The notes: generated from the letters alone by a model not told the origin. A stretch of 64,000 nt of DNA from Streptomyces sp. WM6378 (GCF_001279695.1 NZ_LGDD01000297.1:1-64000), one strand, 5' to 3'; shown: positions 34,489-45,377, counted from the stretch's first letter. Translations and numbers: made by a program.

Positions 34489-35571
34489 ATGGACCATGGG
34501 GATGCGGGACCAGGCCGAGCGCGACCGATCACGGTGCGGGTGCCGGTGGAGCCTGTGGAAGCCGCCGTAGAAGCCGATGCTGTTGACGCCGTCGCACGTA
34601 TAGGGAATTTGGTCGTGCGGGGCCCGCTGTTCGGGGTGGCGGCACAGGATGACGGGCACGGACCGGCGTGGCGGGTGCTCGTCGCGATCACGCTCGGCTG
34701 CCCTCAGCAGGCCCGGGACAGCCTCAACTCGCGGCTGTGGTTCCGCGCGAAGGACGACGCGTACGGCCCGGAGGAACGGCGCGCTCTGCTGGCGGCAGTG
34801 ACCCGGCTTGAGACCGAGCGGGTGGACGAAGTCGCCGTGGCCGGGACCCGGTTCCGCATCGTGCGTGCCGAGGAGTACGCGGCCGTAGGGAGCCGGGGTG
34901 CCATGGAAGGGCCGCGCCCGACCGATCCCGAGCCCCTCGTCCCCGACTGGTCCCGCGCGTCCAGGGGCCCGGAGGTCGACGACGGTCTGGTCCTGGACCC
35001 GACGGCGCCGGTCACCCCGACTCAGGTCGCGGAGCAGCTGGCACTGCGGGACCTCTGCTACACCGGCGACCGGTTCCCCGAAGACGTACGCGCCGACTCG
35101 CGCCGGGCCTTGGTCCTGCATCCGGACGTTCTGCTGTTGCCGCCGTCGTTCACGGTCGTGGAGCGGTCAACGAACAGCTGGGCGCCGGTCAGCGGTCCGC
35201 ATGCGAGCGCGCACTCCGCCCGCAGGTCCCTGGACTTCGCCCTGACCTGGACGTGGCCGCGCATGCGTGGCCTCATCCCGATCGACGCCGCCGTGGACGT
35301 CGACGCCCGCACCGAGACCGAAGGCGACGGAGCCGCGCGGCCACGCGAGGACCTGGCCGAGTACGCCAAGGCCGCCGCCGCGCTCCGGGCCGGTCGCGTC
35401 AACCGCCTGAAGTTCCAGGGCACCGTCTATCAGATCGCCCGCACCCGTCGCCTGCTGCGCTGGGGGGCCGACGGCCCCGAGGGCCCGCGCCCGTCCGACG
35501 TCAACAGCCAGGACCCCATGCGCCTCCACCCGGTGCTCGACGAGGAGGGCCGGATCGTCTCCGACGACTGA
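34489..35571 (+). CDS. DUF5954 family protein
   Basis: The 360-residue protein has the look of the Streptomyces DUF5954 family: PITVRVPVEPVEAAVEADAV near the start, GPRPTDPEPLVPDWSRA in the middle, and FQGTVYQIARTRRLLRWGAD with GPRPSDVNSQDPMRLHP at the end. No catalytic motif or membrane segment is seen. The start ATG at 34489 is chosen because family-like sequence begins ten residues later. Function is unknown. Confidence 0.8.
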   Translation: MDHGDAGPGRARPITVRVPVEPVEAAVEADAVDAVARIGNLVVRGPLFGVAAQDDGHGPAWRVLVAITLGCPQQARDSLNSRLWFRAKDDAYGPEERRALLAAVTRLETERVDEVAVAGTRFRIVRAEEYAAVGSRGAMEGPRPTDPEPLVPDWSRASRGPEVDDGLVLDPTAPVTPTQVAEQLALRDLCYTGDRFPEDVRADSRRALVLHPDVLLLPPSFTVVERSTNSWAPVSGPHASAHSARRSLDFALTWTWPRMRGLIPIDAAVDVDARTETEGDGAARPREDLAEYAKAAAALRAGRVNRLKFQGTVYQIARTRRLLRWGADGPEGPRPSDVNSQDPMRLHPVLDEEGRIVSDD

Positions 35572-35649
35572 CGGCGGTCGGCTCCGTAGGGGGGCGCCCG
35601 GGCCGCGCCGGATCATCGCCCCGTTCGCGAGTGCGTACGGCCGAGCGCA

Positions 35650-36615
35650 TCACAGCTCGTGCAGCGCGGGCAGCAGCTTCTTCTCGGCCCAGTCGATGAA
35701 CGAGAGTTGCTGTGGGCCGCCGATCTGGATGAGGGCGATTTCGGTGAACCCGGCTTCGGCATAAGGGCGTACGGCGTCGACGAAGTCGTCCACGTCGTCG
35801 CCGCACGGAATGGACCGCGCCACGTCCTCGGGGGTCACGAACCGTGTCGCCGCTTCGAAGCCCGAGGGTCCGGGCAGCTCCGAGTTCACCGGCCAGCCCC
35901 CGGCGAACCAGCGGAACTGGTCGTGGGCGCGGGCGACCGCCGCGTCCCGGTCGCGGTCGAAGCAGACGGGCAGCTGGCCCACCCGCGGCTTGCCTGCGCC
36001 GCCGTGCCGGTCGAAGGAGGCGAGCAGTTCCGGCTTGGCCTCGGTGGCGATGACCAGGTCGGCAGCTCGGCCGGCCAGGGCGCAGGACCGCTCGCCGGAG
36101 ACGGCGACGCCGATCGGCGGCAACTCGTCGGGGAGGTCCCACAGTCGGGCGTTGGCGACCCCGAAGTGGGCGCTCTGCTGGTTGACGTAGCCGCCCTCGA
36201 AAAGCTCGCGGATGATCTCGACGGCCTCTTCGAGCATGTCGAGGCGCACCTGCGGAGCGGGCCAACCGGCGCCCACCACATGCTCGTTGAGGTTCTCGCC
36301 GGAACCGAGTCCGAGCCGGAACCGGCCTTCGGACAGGATCTGCATCGTGGCCGCCTTCTGCGCCACGACGGTGGGGTGGTAGCGCAGCGTCGGGCAGGTC
36401 ACGAACGTCATCAGCGGGATCCGTGTGGTGGCCTGGGCGGCCGCGCCGAGCACGCTCCACGCGTACGGCGCGTGCCCCTGGCTCTCCAGCCACGGAAAGT
36501 AGTGGTCGGAGGTGACGGAGAAGTCGAACCCGGCACGCTCCGCGGCGACCAGATCCGCCACGAGCTCGCGCGGACCCGTCTGCTCAGTCATCATTGTGTA
36601 GCCGATTTGCACCAT
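35650..36615 (-). CDS. F420-dependent luciferase-like oxidoreductase (TIGR03557 type)
   Basis: The 321-residue TIM-barrel protein begins IGYTMMTEQTGPRELVADLV and has FDFSVTSDHYFPWLESQGHA, then FVTCPTLRYHPTVVAQKAAT and FRLGLGSGENLNEHVVG, all typical of the TIGR03557 subgroup near F420-dependent glucose-6-phosphate dehydrogenase. Such proteins use deazaflavin F420 for hydride transfer. The substrate is unknown. The ATG at 36615 has almost no ribosome site, so the mRNA may be leaderless. Confidence 0.9.
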   Translation of the reverse strand: MVQIGYTMMTEQTGPRELVADLVAAERAGFDFSVTSDHYFPWLESQGHAPYAWSVLGAAAQATTRIPLMTFVTCPTLRYHPTVVAQKAATMQILSEGRFRLGLGSGENLNEHVVGAGWPAPQVRLDMLEEAVEIIRELFEGGYVNQQSAHFGVANARLWDLPDELPPIGVAVSGERSCALAGRAADLVIATEAKPELLASFDRHGGAGKPRVGQLPVCFDRDRDAAVARAHDQFRWFAGGWPVNSELPGPSGFEAATRFVTPEDVARSIPCGDDVDDFVDAVRPYAEAGFTEIALIQIGGPQQLSFIDWAEKKLLPALHEL

Positions 36616-36637
36616 ATTTCACGACTAACCGGGCTGC

Positions 36638-36656
36638 GCCGATGGAAAACATCGGC
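36638..36656. repeat. GCCGATG-GAAAA-CATCGGC hairpin
   Basis: A 7-bp stem with a GAAAA loop lies between the divergent F420-enzyme gene and a small membrane-protein gene. It may be an operator or a short RNA hairpin. Confidence 0.4.
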
Positions 36657-36762
36657 CCGCCTTCCGTTTGCGGGTTCCCGACCGCATCGGTTGCGCCACA
36701 TCGCTTCCGGTGCATGACAGGGGCTACGCGGTCCGCAGACCGTCCGCCGTCGAGGAGTCGTC

Positions 36763-36972
36763 ATGGTCATAGTGGCCGTTCTCATCCCGCCGCTGCTCCT
36801 TGGCGTGCTGCTGGCCCTCGGCCGGTACGAGGAGCGCCTCCTCGGCGCCCCCACACCGATCGAGGACCGGCTGCGCGAGCGGCGCGGGTACGCGGTGCCG
36901 GACCGCCCGTCCGAACAGCCGCGGCGGACCGCCCGGCCTGCACCGTCGCGCAAGGTGGGGCCGCCCCGGTGA
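36763..36972 (+). CDS. Small single-pass membrane protein
   Basis: The 69-residue product has one N-terminal membrane helix (MVIVAVLIPPLLLGVLLALG) and a basic, Pro/Arg-rich cytoplasmic tail. GAGGAG lies five bases before the ATG, a strong ribosome site. No family was recognised. Confidence 0.65.
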   Translation: MVIVAVLIPPLLLGVLLALGRYEERLLGAPTPIEDRLRERRGYAVPDRPSEQPRRTARPAPSRKVGPPR

Positions 36973-37108
36973 CGGTGCGCGGCCGTCCGGATCGCGCGTC
37001 CGGGCCGGTCCTGGCACGATGGACGGGCGGGCCTCACGGCCGGGGCCGGTCCGTGCCCCCCGTTCAGTCCCCCGCCGCACGGAGCCGGCCGAACCGCCCG
37101 CCTCGGCC

Positions 37109-37435
37109 TCAACTCCCGCCGAGGGCCCGCTTGAGCTCGGCCTTGTCCATGCTGGACCGGCCATGGATGTTGCGGCGCTGCGCCTCCGCGTAGAGCTGGT
37201 CGTACGTAGGGCCCTGTGAGCCGCTGTGCGAGCGCCGGCCGCCCCGTTGGGACGAGGACATGTCCTGGATGGAGCTCTTGCTCGCGGTCTTGGACTCGCC
37301 GGCGCGGGCCCGTTCCTTGTTGACGGTCCTGGCCGCGATCTCTTCGGCGCGCTTGGTGCTCTCGCCGCGCTCCTCGGCGCTCTCCTTGATGTGCTCGTAC
37401 TGGCGCTCCCGCTGGGGGCTCGATCCGCGAGGCAT
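37109..37435 (-). CDS. Small basic protein with a Rho-N-like C-terminus
   Basis: The 108-residue protein is very hydrophilic (SSPQRERQYEHIKESAEERG, RAEEIAARTVNKERARAGES) and ends with a helical unit PTYDQLYAEAQRRNIHGRSS then DKAELKRAL, like Rho N-terminal/HeH domains. Streptomyces relatives are often labelled plasmid-stabilisation proteins without evidence. GGAG lies before the ATG at 37435. Confidence 0.75.
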   Translation of the reverse strand: MPRGSSPQRERQYEHIKESAEERGESTKRAEEIAARTVNKERARAGESKTASKSSIQDMSSSQRGGRRSHSGSQGPTYDQLYAEAQRRNIHGRSSMDKAELKRALGGS

Positions 37436-37621
37436 GCTGTCTCCTTGGCCACTCGGGGTGATCGGGGCGCTTCCCACCTTGGAACGCCCCGAGGGGCTCC
37501 GCAATCCACCGACGGTCGGGCGAGGGTTGCGTACGGCCTACGGAGCGGTCGCTCGACGCCGGTCCGGGGTCGGCGCAAGAGCAGGGCGCGGGAGCGGGGC
37601 CAGGACTTGGCAACGGCTTGA

Positions 37622-37651
37622 TTGACCCGTTCGAGAACGGCGCCCTATGCT
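37622..37651 (+). promoter_or_regulatory. Probable promoter of the cbt operon
   Basis: TTGACC and TATGCT are spaced by 18 bp, just upstream of the cobalamin riboswitch. A start site a few bases before the aptamer is implied. Confidence 0.65.
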
Positions 37652-37654
37652 CCA

Positions 37655-37750
37655 CGTGTAGTGATGAGATAAGGAAGCTGGTGAGATTCCAGCACGGTCG
37701 CGCCACTGTGAACCGACCGCCCGCGAGGGTGGCCGGTGAGTCAGACACTT
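37655..37750 (+). ncRNA. Cobalamin riboswitch (short form) of the cbt operon
   Basis: The RNA has GGAAGCTGGTGAGATTCCAG, a B12-box region CGCGCCACTGTGA, and ends CCGGTGAGTCAGACAC, the order expected for adenosyl- or other cobalamin aptamers upstream of CbtB genes. The distal arms are shorter than in the full-length class. Bound cobalamin should lower expression of the downstream cobalt transporter. The ribosome site AAGGAGG lies about 45 bases after the aptamer. Confidence 0.88.
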
Positions 37751-37810
37751 ATCCGTCACTTCGCCCCGTTTGAACCAAGGGACGCAAGATCCCGAGAAGG
37801 AGGGCCCGCC

Positions 37811-38026
37811 TTGAGCAGCATTTCCACATCCCGCCCGGCGTCCACGCCTGTCGTCCTGCCGGTTTCGAAGTCGGTGCTGTGGCTGGTCGGCACCGCGATC
37901 CTCGCGCTGGCCGCCTACTACTTCATCGGCGTCGACCAGGGGGCCGTCTCGGTCTTCGGCAACGACATGCACATCCACGAGTTCGTCCACGACGGACGTC
38001 ACTTCCTCGGCTTCCCCTGCCACTGA
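37811..38026 (+). CDS. cbtB: CbtB, small subunit of the predicted cobalt transporter
   Basis: The 71-residue membrane protein has one helix (VLWLVGTAILALAAYYFIGV) and the CbtB metal motif H-x3-H-D-G-R-H ending FPCH at the C-terminus (residues about 55-71), a His-rich site outside the membrane. The start is TTG at 37811, set by AAGGAGG seven bases upstream. It is the first gene after the cobalamin riboswitch and before cbtA. CbtAB are predicted cobalt importers for B12 synthesis. Confidence 0.9.
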   Translation: MSSISTSRPASTPVVLPVSKSVLWLVGTAILALAAYYFIGVDQGAVSVFGNDMHIHEFVHDGRHFLGFPCH

Positions 38027-38053
38027 CCCACACGGAAGTACGGACAACTCGAC

Positions 38054-38920
38054 ATGGAAAAGAAGCTGATACTGCGCGGCGTTCTCGTCGGCGCAGTGGC
38101 AGGGCTGCTCGCGTTCGTCTTCGGACGGATCTTCGCCGAGCCGCAGATCGCGAAAGCCATCGACTACGAGAGCGGGCGTGACGCCGCTCAGACCGCACTG
38201 GACAAGGCCGCCGGCCTGCCGGTGGACGCAGCGGGCCCCGACCTGTTCAGCCGCACCATTCAGGCCGATGTCGGCCTCGGCGTCGGCATGATCTTCTTCG
38301 GCATGGCCATGGGCGCGCTCTTCGCCGTCGCCTACACGGTCTGCCTGGGCCGGACCGGCGCCCTGCGCGCCCGCACGCTGGCGCTGCTGGTGGCCGGTGG
38401 CGGTTTCCTCGCGATGTACCTGGTGCCGTTCCTCAAGTACCCGGCCAACCCTCCGGCGATCGGCCACGAGGACACCATCAAGCAGCGCAGCGGCCTCTAC
38501 CTCATCATGGTGGTGTGCTCGATCGCCTTCCTGGTGGCGGCGGTCTGGCTCGGCAAACGCCTCCAGGCTCGTTACGGCAACTGGAACGCCACGTTGATCG
38601 GCGGCGCCGTGTTCGTCGTCGCGATCGGCATCGTGATGCTGGTCCTGCCCTCGCTGGGGCACCTGGCCTACAACAAGGAGAACTTCGGCAACCAGGCCAC
38701 CGAGACACCGCTGCCCCTCAAGGACTCCAAGGGCACGATCGTCTACCCGGGTTTCCCCGCCGACGTTCTGTTCTCCTTCCGCTTCTTCTCCGTCGCCGCC
38801 CAACTCCTCCTCTGGGCCGCCATCGGGCTGTTCTTCGGCCCCTTGGCCGAACGCCTTCTTGAGCCCCGCCGGGAATCCGCCGACGCCCCCGCGCAGGGCC
38901 CGGCTCCCGTCCCCGCATGA
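38054..38920 (+). CDS. cbtA: CbtA, predicted cobalt transporter
   Basis: The 288-residue membrane protein has about six helices. It starts LILRGVLVGAVAGLLAFVFG, has FSRTIQADVGLGVGMIFFGM and YLVPFLKYPANPPAIGHEDT (a conserved polar loop), and ends with an Ala/Pro tail. This is the CbtA family, always linked to CbtB and B12 regulation. It lies 27 bp after cbtB. Its stop overlaps the start of the FhuF-like gene by ATGA, so all three form one B12-responsive operon. Confidence 0.92.
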   Translation: MEKKLILRGVLVGAVAGLLAFVFGRIFAEPQIAKAIDYESGRDAAQTALDKAAGLPVDAAGPDLFSRTIQADVGLGVGMIFFGMAMGALFAVAYTVCLGRTGALRARTLALLVAGGGFLAMYLVPFLKYPANPPAIGHEDTIKQRSGLYLIMVVCSIAFLVAAVWLGKRLQARYGNWNATLIGGAVFVVAIGIVMLVLPSLGHLAYNKENFGNQATETPLPLKDSKGTIVYPGFPADVLFSFRFFSVAAQLLLWAAIGLFFGPLAERLLEPRRESADAPAQGPAPVPA

Positions 38921-39654
38921 CGTTCGCTCCGACGTCGGGCGCGGTGATCACCGAGATCACCGCGCTCGGGCCGTTCTTCGCCCTGCACACCCACGCCGTG
39001 GACGCCCGGCCGGTGGAGCCGTGGGTCCCGATGTCCCGGCGACTCATCGAGGCTCGCGTGTCGGCCGTCCGAGGCTGGCTGGCCGCGGCCGGAGAGCAGC
39101 CGCTCGCTGCCGTTGAGGTGCGGGTGGCCGCTTCCGTGACCCACCTCGGCCTGGCCGCGAGACTGCTGTCGCCGGCCCTTGCCGCGTTCGTGCTGCACGA
39201 ACGCCTTCTCACCTTCGGCCTCTCGGACGCCCACTGGCAGCCGGTCCTGGGCGGCCCCATCCCCCTGTCCGTCCCGCGCACCGCGGTGAGCGCCGGACCG
39301 GTTCCGCCCGAAGCACTCGCCACCTTCCTCGACGGCCCCATCGGTGAACTCACCACCGCCATGCGGCCGTTCTCGCTGTCCCCCCACATCCTCCGAGGCA
39401 ACATCGCGTCGGCCCTCAACGGTGCCGCGACCATGATCGCCAGCGCTGCACCGGAGCTCGCGGAGCGAACCCGTACGACGCTCACGCTCCTCCTGGACAG
39501 CCCGGCCCTGCGGTATTCCGCCACCACAACCGCCAACGGCGGGTTCCGGCGCAGGAGTTGCTGCCTGATCTACCGTGCCGCCCCGGGCCACAAGGGTTCC
39601 CTGTGTGGCGACTGCGTACTCAATCGCGACGCGGGCCGCGCCAGAAGCCGCTGA
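38917..39654 (+). CDS. FhuF-like 2Fe-2S protein in a cobalamin-controlled operon
   Basis: The 245-residue protein resembles FhuF siderophore-iron reductases of actinobacteria. The C-terminus is RRSCCLIYRAAPGHKGSLCG with a final DC: Cys-Cys-X13-Cys-X2-Cys, the unusual 2Fe-2S ligand set of FhuF (X10 in E. coli). PHILRGNIASALNGAATMIA is the family helix before it. The rest is mostly alpha. FhuF reduces ferric siderophores in the cytoplasm. Here the ATG overlaps the cbtA stop by four bases behind a cobalamin riboswitch, so reduction of a cobalt or corrinoid complex is a reasonable inference, not a known function. Confidence 0.82.
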   Translation: MTFAPTSGAVITEITALGPFFALHTHAVDARPVEPWVPMSRRLIEARVSAVRGWLAAAGEQPLAAVEVRVAASVTHLGLAARLLSPALAAFVLHERLLTFGLSDAHWQPVLGGPIPLSVPRTAVSAGPVPPEALATFLDGPIGELTTAMRPFSLSPHILRGNIASALNGAATMIASAAPELAERTRTTLTLLLDSPALRYSATTTANGGFRRRSCCLIYRAAPGHKGSLCGDCVLNRDAGRARSR

Positions 39655-39765
39655 CGGCCCCGCAGTTCGCGGAACCGTCACCGCCCGGACACTCGGCCCA
39701 TCTCCTGTCGGCCGGGCCGCCCGCCCCTGCGCGAGCGGCCCGGCGGTTCTCCTTGGACTCGGCTC

Positions 39766-40548
39766 CTACCGGTGGGTGAACTCCGGTGGCCGCTTCTCGG
39801 TGAAGGCCGCCATGCCCTCCTTCTGGTCCTGCGTGGCGAACACCGCGTGGAACAGGCGGCGCTCGAAGCGCACCCCTTCGGCAAGGGTCGTCTCGAAGGC
39901 GCGGTTCACGGACTCCTTGGCCATCATCGCGACGGGCGCTGACATACCGGCCACCGTCTCCGCGACCGCGAGCGCCTCTCCGAGCAGGTCGGCGACCGGC
40001 ACGATCCGCGAGACCAGCCCGGCGCGCTCGGCCTCGGCCGCGTCCATGGTCCTGCCCGTCAGGCACAGTTCCATCGCCTTGGCCTTGCCCACCGCGCGGG
40101 TCAGCCGCTGGGAGCCGCCGATACCCGGGATCACCCCGAGTTTGATCTCCGGCTGGCCGAAGACGGCCGTGTCGGCGGCGAGCAGGATGTCGCAGAGCAT
40201 GGCCAGTTCGCAGCCACCGCCCAGGGCGTAACCCGCCACCGCCGCAACGGTCGGCGTACGCAGTTGTCCGAGCCGGTCCCATGCGGTGAACCAGTCGCTG
40301 AGATACATGTCCAGGTAGCTCCGCGGCCGCATCTCCTTGATGTCGGCACCGGCCGCGAACGCCTTCGCCGACCCGGTGAGGACGATGCAGCCCACGTCCG
40401 GGTCCCGGTCAAGTGCCTCGGTGGCGGCCACGACCTCGGTCATGACCTGGGGGTTGAGCGCGTTGAGCGCCTTCGGCCGGTTGAGGGTGACCAGCGCGGT
40501 GCGGCCCTTGCGTTCGACGCGGATGGTCTCGTACGCGGTGTCGGTCAT
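39766..40548 (-). CDS. Enoyl-CoA hydratase
   Basis: The 260-residue crotonase has the oxyanion loops [11 protein letters not shown] (about residues 64-74) and [16 protein letters not shown], and the second catalytic Glu region [20 protein letters not shown], so both acids are kept. It adds water to enoyl-CoA such as methacrylyl-CoA, the step between the acyl-CoA dehydrogenase and 3-hydroxyisobutyryl-CoA hydrolase in valine breakdown. The ATG overlaps the mmsB stop by ATGA. It is the last gene of the operon. Confidence 0.92.
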   Translation of the reverse strand: MTDTAYETIRVERKGRTALVTLNRPKALNALNPQVMTEVVAATEALDRDPDVGCIVLTGSAKAFAAGADIKEMRPRSYLDMYLSDWFTAWDRLGQLRTPTVAAVAGYALGGGCELAMLCDILLAADTAVFGQPEIKLGVIPGIGGSQRLTRAVGKAKAMELCLTGRTMDAAEAERAGLVSRIVPVADLLGEALAVAETVAGMSAPVAMMAKESVNRAFETTLAEGVRFERRLFHAVFATQDQKEGMAAFTEKRPPEFTHR

Positions 40549-41465
40549 CGGGTTCCGTTCTGTGGTTCCGCCGCCCGGGCCGCGGCACGCAGCGCGTGGA
40601 CGATGCCGGAGAAGTCCTGCCCGGCTCCGGGGCCCTCGGCGAACGCGGCGTACAACTCGGCGGCGCGCAGGCCGAGTCCGGTGTCGATGCCGCCCGAGCG
40701 CAGGGCGTTGGCGGCGAGTCCCAGGTCCTTGGCCATCAGGGGCGCGGCGAACCCGGGTTCGTAGCCGTGGTTGGCGGGGCTGGCCGGGACCGGGCCGGGG
40801 ACGGGGCAGTTGGTGGTGAGCGCCCAGCACTGGCCGGACGCGGTGGAGGCCACGTCGTACAGCGCCTGGTGGGACAGGCCGAGGCTCTCCCCCAGGACGA
40901 ACGCCTCGCTGACGGCGATCATCGAGATGCCGAGGATCATGTTGTTGCAGATCTTCGCCGCCTGCCCCGCTCCCGGCCCGCCGCAGTGCACGGCCTTCTT
41001 GCCCAGCACGGACAGGAGCGGCTCGGCCTGGGCGTACTCCATCTCTCCCCCGCCGGCCATGAAGGTGAGCGTGCCCGCCTCGGCGCCCATCACGCCGCCC
41101 GAGACCGGTGCGTCCAGGGCCCGGTGGCCGGCGGCGACGGCGGCCTCGTGGGCCGCTCGGGCGTCGGCCACGTCGATCGTGGAGCAGTCGACGAACAGCG
41201 TGCCGGGCTTGGCGGCCGCGAGCAGCCCCTCGTCCTGATAGAGGGCGAGGACGTGGCGGCCGGCGGGCAGCATCGTGATCACCACGTCCGCCTCCGCGGC
41301 GGCGGAGAGGGCGGATTCCGCCACCTCGACACCGGCCTCCGCGGCCGCCGACAGGGACGCGGGAACGAGGTCGTAGCCGAGCACGCGGTGACCGACGGCG
41401 GCGAGGTTGGCGGCCATCGGGCCACCCATGTGTCCGAGCCCGATGAATGCGACGACATTGGTCAC
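40545..41465 (-). CDS. mmsB: 3-hydroxyisobutyrate dehydrogenase
   Basis: The 306-residue dehydrogenase has a Rossmann motif [18 protein letters not shown] (about 5-22), the substrate loop [20 protein letters not shown] and the catalytic Lys in [18 protein letters not shown]. It oxidises 3-hydroxyisobutyrate to methylmalonate semialdehyde with NAD. The GTG is preceded by AGGAGG at eight bases and overlaps the previous gene by GTGA. The position in the valine operon supports the specific name. Confidence 0.93.
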   Translation of the reverse strand: MTNVVAFIGLGHMGGPMAANLAAVGHRVLGYDLVPASLSAAAEAGVEVAESALSAAAEADVVITMLPAGRHVLALYQDEGLLAAAKPGTLFVDCSTIDVADARAAHEAAVAAGHRALDAPVSGGVMGAEAGTLTFMAGGGEMEYAQAEPLLSVLGKKAVHCGGPGAGQAAKICNNMILGISMIAVSEAFVLGESLGLSHQALYDVASTASGQCWALTTNCPVPGPVPASPANHGYEPGFAAPLMAKDLGLAANALRSGGIDTGLGLRAAELYAAFAEGPGAGQDFSGIVHALRAAARAAEPQNGTR

Positions 41466-42529
41466 CAGGGCACCTCCTGAGGCGATGCGGAGTCGGTCAG
41501 GCGCAGTTCGCGCTCGCCGAGCGGGGCGAAGAAGCGAGCCACTTGGTCGTCGCTGACCTCGGCGAGGGAGGCGGGCGACCAGTGGGGGGTGCGGTCCTTG
41601 TCGATGACCTGGGCGCGGATCCCCTCGACCAGGTCCGGCGTGCCGAGCGCCGCACAGGACACCCGGTATTCCTGCTCCAACACCCTTTCCAACGCGCCGA
41701 GTTGACGGACCCGGCGCATGGCGGCCAGCGTGACCTTGAGGGCGGTGGGTGACTTGGCATTGAGCGTGGCGGCCGCCTCCTTGGCCTCGGTCACCCCGCT
41801 CACGAGAAGCCGGTCGATGATCTCCTCGACCGTGTCGGCCGCGTAGCAGTGGTCGATCCACTCGCGCCGGTCGGCCGGCTCACCGGGCGGCGGCTCGGCC
41901 ACGTGCCGGGTGAGCGCCTCGTGCACGCTCACCCCTGCGAGATCGGCCGTCAGCGCAGCGAGCCGGCCGGCCGGGACGAAGTGGTCGGCGAGCCCGCACA
42001 GCATCGCGTCGGCGGCGCCGACGGGCGCGCCCGTCAGGGCGAGATGGGTGCCGAGCTCTCCTGGGGCGAGCGCGAGGAGGTAGGTGCCGCCGACGTCGGG
42101 AACGAAGCCGATGCCGGTCTCGGGCATGGCCACGCGGGAGCGTTCGGTGACGATCCGGACGGTGCCGTGGGCCGAGATCCCGACGCCGCCGCCCATGACG
42201 ATGCCGTCCATCAGGGCCACGTACGGCTTGGGGTAGCGGGCGATGCGCGCGTTGAGCCGGTACTCGTCGCGCCAGAAGTCCGTCGAGGCCGTGCCGCCGG
42301 TGCGCGCGTCCTCGTAGATGGAGCGGATGTCGCCGCCCGCGCACAGGCCGCGCTCACCGGCGCCGGCGATCACGACGGTGTGCACGGCGGGGTCGTGTTC
42401 CCAGCCGGTCAGGGCTTCGTCGATGCGGCGCACCATCGCGTGGCTGAGTGCGTTGAGTGCCTTGGGCCGGTTCAGGGTCACGTACCCGGCGTGGCCGTCC
42501 GTGTGCAGGAGTACCTCGTCGGTGCTCAT
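41462..42529 (-). CDS. 3-hydroxyisobutyryl-CoA hydrolase-like crotonase
   Basis: The 355-residue crotonase is of the longer HIBCH type: [20 protein letters not shown] for the first oxyanion loop, then [20 protein letters not shown] and [20 protein letters not shown] with the catalytic Glu and Asp. The extra C-terminal helices ([34 protein letters not shown]) are typical of this thioesterase branch. It would release free 3-hydroxyisobutyrate, the substrate of MmsB. ATG overlaps the acyl-CoA dehydrogenase stop by ATGA. Confidence 0.88.
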   Translation of the reverse strand: MSTDEVLLHTDGHAGYVTLNRPKALNALSHAMVRRIDEALTGWEHDPAVHTVVIAGAGERGLCAGGDIRSIYEDARTGGTASTDFWRDEYRLNARIARYPKPYVALMDGIVMGGGVGISAHGTVRIVTERSRVAMPETGIGFVPDVGGTYLLALAPGELGTHLALTGAPVGAADAMLCGLADHFVPAGRLAALTADLAGVSVHEALTRHVAEPPPGEPADRREWIDHCYAADTVEEIIDRLLVSGVTEAKEAAATLNAKSPTALKVTLAAMRRVRQLGALERVLEQEYRVSCAALGTPDLVEGIRAQVIDKDRTPHWSPASLAEVSDDQVARFFAPLGERELRLTDSASPQEVPW

Positions 42530-43674
42530 CGCAGGGTCTCCGTGAGCCCGCGGGCGACGATGACGCGCATGATCTCGTTGGTTCCTTCCAGGATCTGGTG
42601 CACCCGGAGATCGCGGACGATCTTCTCGATGCCATACTCGCTCAAGTAGCCGTATCCGCCGTGCAGTTGGAGGGCGCGGTCGGCGACGGTGTAGCCGGTG
42701 TCGGTGGCGAAGCGCTTGGCCATGGCGCAGAGCTGGGCTGCCTGCGGGTCGCCGCGGTCCAGCGCTTCGGCGGCCGTACGGACCAGGGCGCGGGCGGCGG
42801 TGAGTTCGGTCGCCATGTCGGCGAGCCGGAACTGGAGCGCCTGCGCGTCGAGCAGCCGGGCCCCGAACGCCTCGCGGTCGGCGAGGTGGGCGAGGCTGCG
42901 GTCCAGGGCGCTCTGGGCGCCGCCGAGGGAGCAGGCCGCGATGCCCAGGCGGCCGCCGTTGAGGCCGTTCATGGCGATGCGGAAGCCCTCGCCCTCGGCG
43001 CCCAGACGGCGGTCGGCGGGGATGCGGACCCCGTCGAGGACCACCTGACGGGTGGGCTGCGCGTTCCAGCCCATCTTCCGTTCGTCGGGGCCGAAGGAGA
43101 GCCCCGGATCGCCGCGTTCGACGACGAAGGCGGAGACGCCGCCGGGGCCGTCGCGGCCGGTGCGGGCCATGACGATGTGCACGTCGGAGGATCCGGCGCC
43201 GGAGATGAACTGCTTCACTCCGGTCAGTACGTAGTGGTCGCCGTCGCGTTCGGCGCGGGTGCGCAGGGCCGCCGCGTCCGATCCGGCGCCGGGTTCGGTG
43301 AGGCAGTAGCTGCCGAGGGTCTCGGCGGTGCAGAGGCCGGGCAGCCAGCGGTCGCGCTGGCCCTGGTCGCCGTACCGGTCGATCATCCAAGCGACCATGT
43401 TGTGGATGGAGAGGTAGCCGGCGATGGAAGGGCAGCCGGTGGCGAGGACCTCAAGGACGAGTACTCCGTCGGCGCGGCTGAGCCCGGAACCGCCGGATTC
43501 CTCGCGTACGTAGATCCCGGCGAGGCCGAGGCCGGCCGCGCGGCGCAGCACGTCGACGGGGAAGTGTTTGTCCTGGTCCCAGGTGATGGCGTGCGGGGCG
43601 AGCTGCTCCTGGGCGAAGTCGAGGGTGACCTCGGCCAGGGCGAGCTGGTCCTTGGTGAGCAGGGTCGTGGTCAC
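42526..43674 (-). CDS. Acyl-CoA dehydrogenase, probably isobutyryl-CoA dehydrogenase
   Basis: The 382-residue flavoenzyme has LGSYCLTEPGAGSDAAALRT (FAD and substrate site), YVLTGVKQFISGAGSSDVHI, the helical C-domain LQLHGGYGYLSEYGIEKIVR, and LEGTNEIMRVIVARGL with the catalytic Glu. In valine catabolism it oxidises isobutyryl-CoA to methacrylyl-CoA. Operon partners mmsA, mmsB and the hydrolase point to that substrate. The GTG start lies four bases beyond the mmsA stop. Confidence 0.9.
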   Translation of the reverse strand: MTTTLLTKDQLALAEVTLDFAQEQLAPHAITWDQDKHFPVDVLRRAAGLGLAGIYVREESGGSGLSRADGVLVLEVLATGCPSIAGYLSIHNMVAWMIDRYGDQGQRDRWLPGLCTAETLGSYCLTEPGAGSDAAALRTRAERDGDHYVLTGVKQFISGAGSSDVHIVMARTGRDGPGGVSAFVVERGDPGLSFGPDERKMGWNAQPTRQVVLDGVRIPADRRLGAEGEGFRIAMNGLNGGRLGIAACSLGGAQSALDRSLAHLADREAFGARLLDAQALQFRLADMATELTAARALVRTAAEALDRGDPQAAQLCAMAKRFATDTGYTVADRALQLHGGYGYLSEYGIEKIVRDLRVHQILEGTNEIMRVIVARGLTETLR

Positions 43675-43678
43675 GCGG

Positions 43679-45178
<1,500 letters not shown>

Positions 45179-45299
45179 GGAAACCTGCTCTCGTCAGGTG
45201 GGATCCGAGGAGGCGCGGCTTGGCGGCGACGCGGCACCGATCGGGGTGCGCACCGCTGGACAAGGCGCGGGACAGCGAAGGACGAATGCCTTCGGTGAG
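45179..45299 (-). other. Gap between the riboswitch-linked ORF and mmsA
   Basis: About 120 bp with no hairpin clear enough to call a terminator. Transcripts starting at the riboswitch could therefore continue into mmsA. Confidence 0.4.
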
Positions 45300-45377
45300 T
45301 TACGAACGCGCGGGCACAGCCGCGCACTTCGGGTACTCCGCCGGATCACCAGGGCCGTGGTCACGTACCGGTGCCAT
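45300..45377 (-). CDS. 25-codon ORF directly under the cobalamin riboswitch
   Basis: An ATG at 45377 follows GGAGA at good spacing and begins a 25-residue reading frame ending TAA. The peptide (MAPVRDHGPGDPAEYPKCAA...) matches no family I know. Arms CGTGT (45404-45408, leftward reading) and ACACG (45379-45383) can form a hairpin that puts the ribosome site in its loop, so its translation looks riboswitch-controlled. It may be the stub of a lost cobalamin gene, or a leader peptide for mmsA. Confidence 0.45.
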   Translation of the reverse strand: MAPVRDHGPGDPAEYPKCAAVPARS

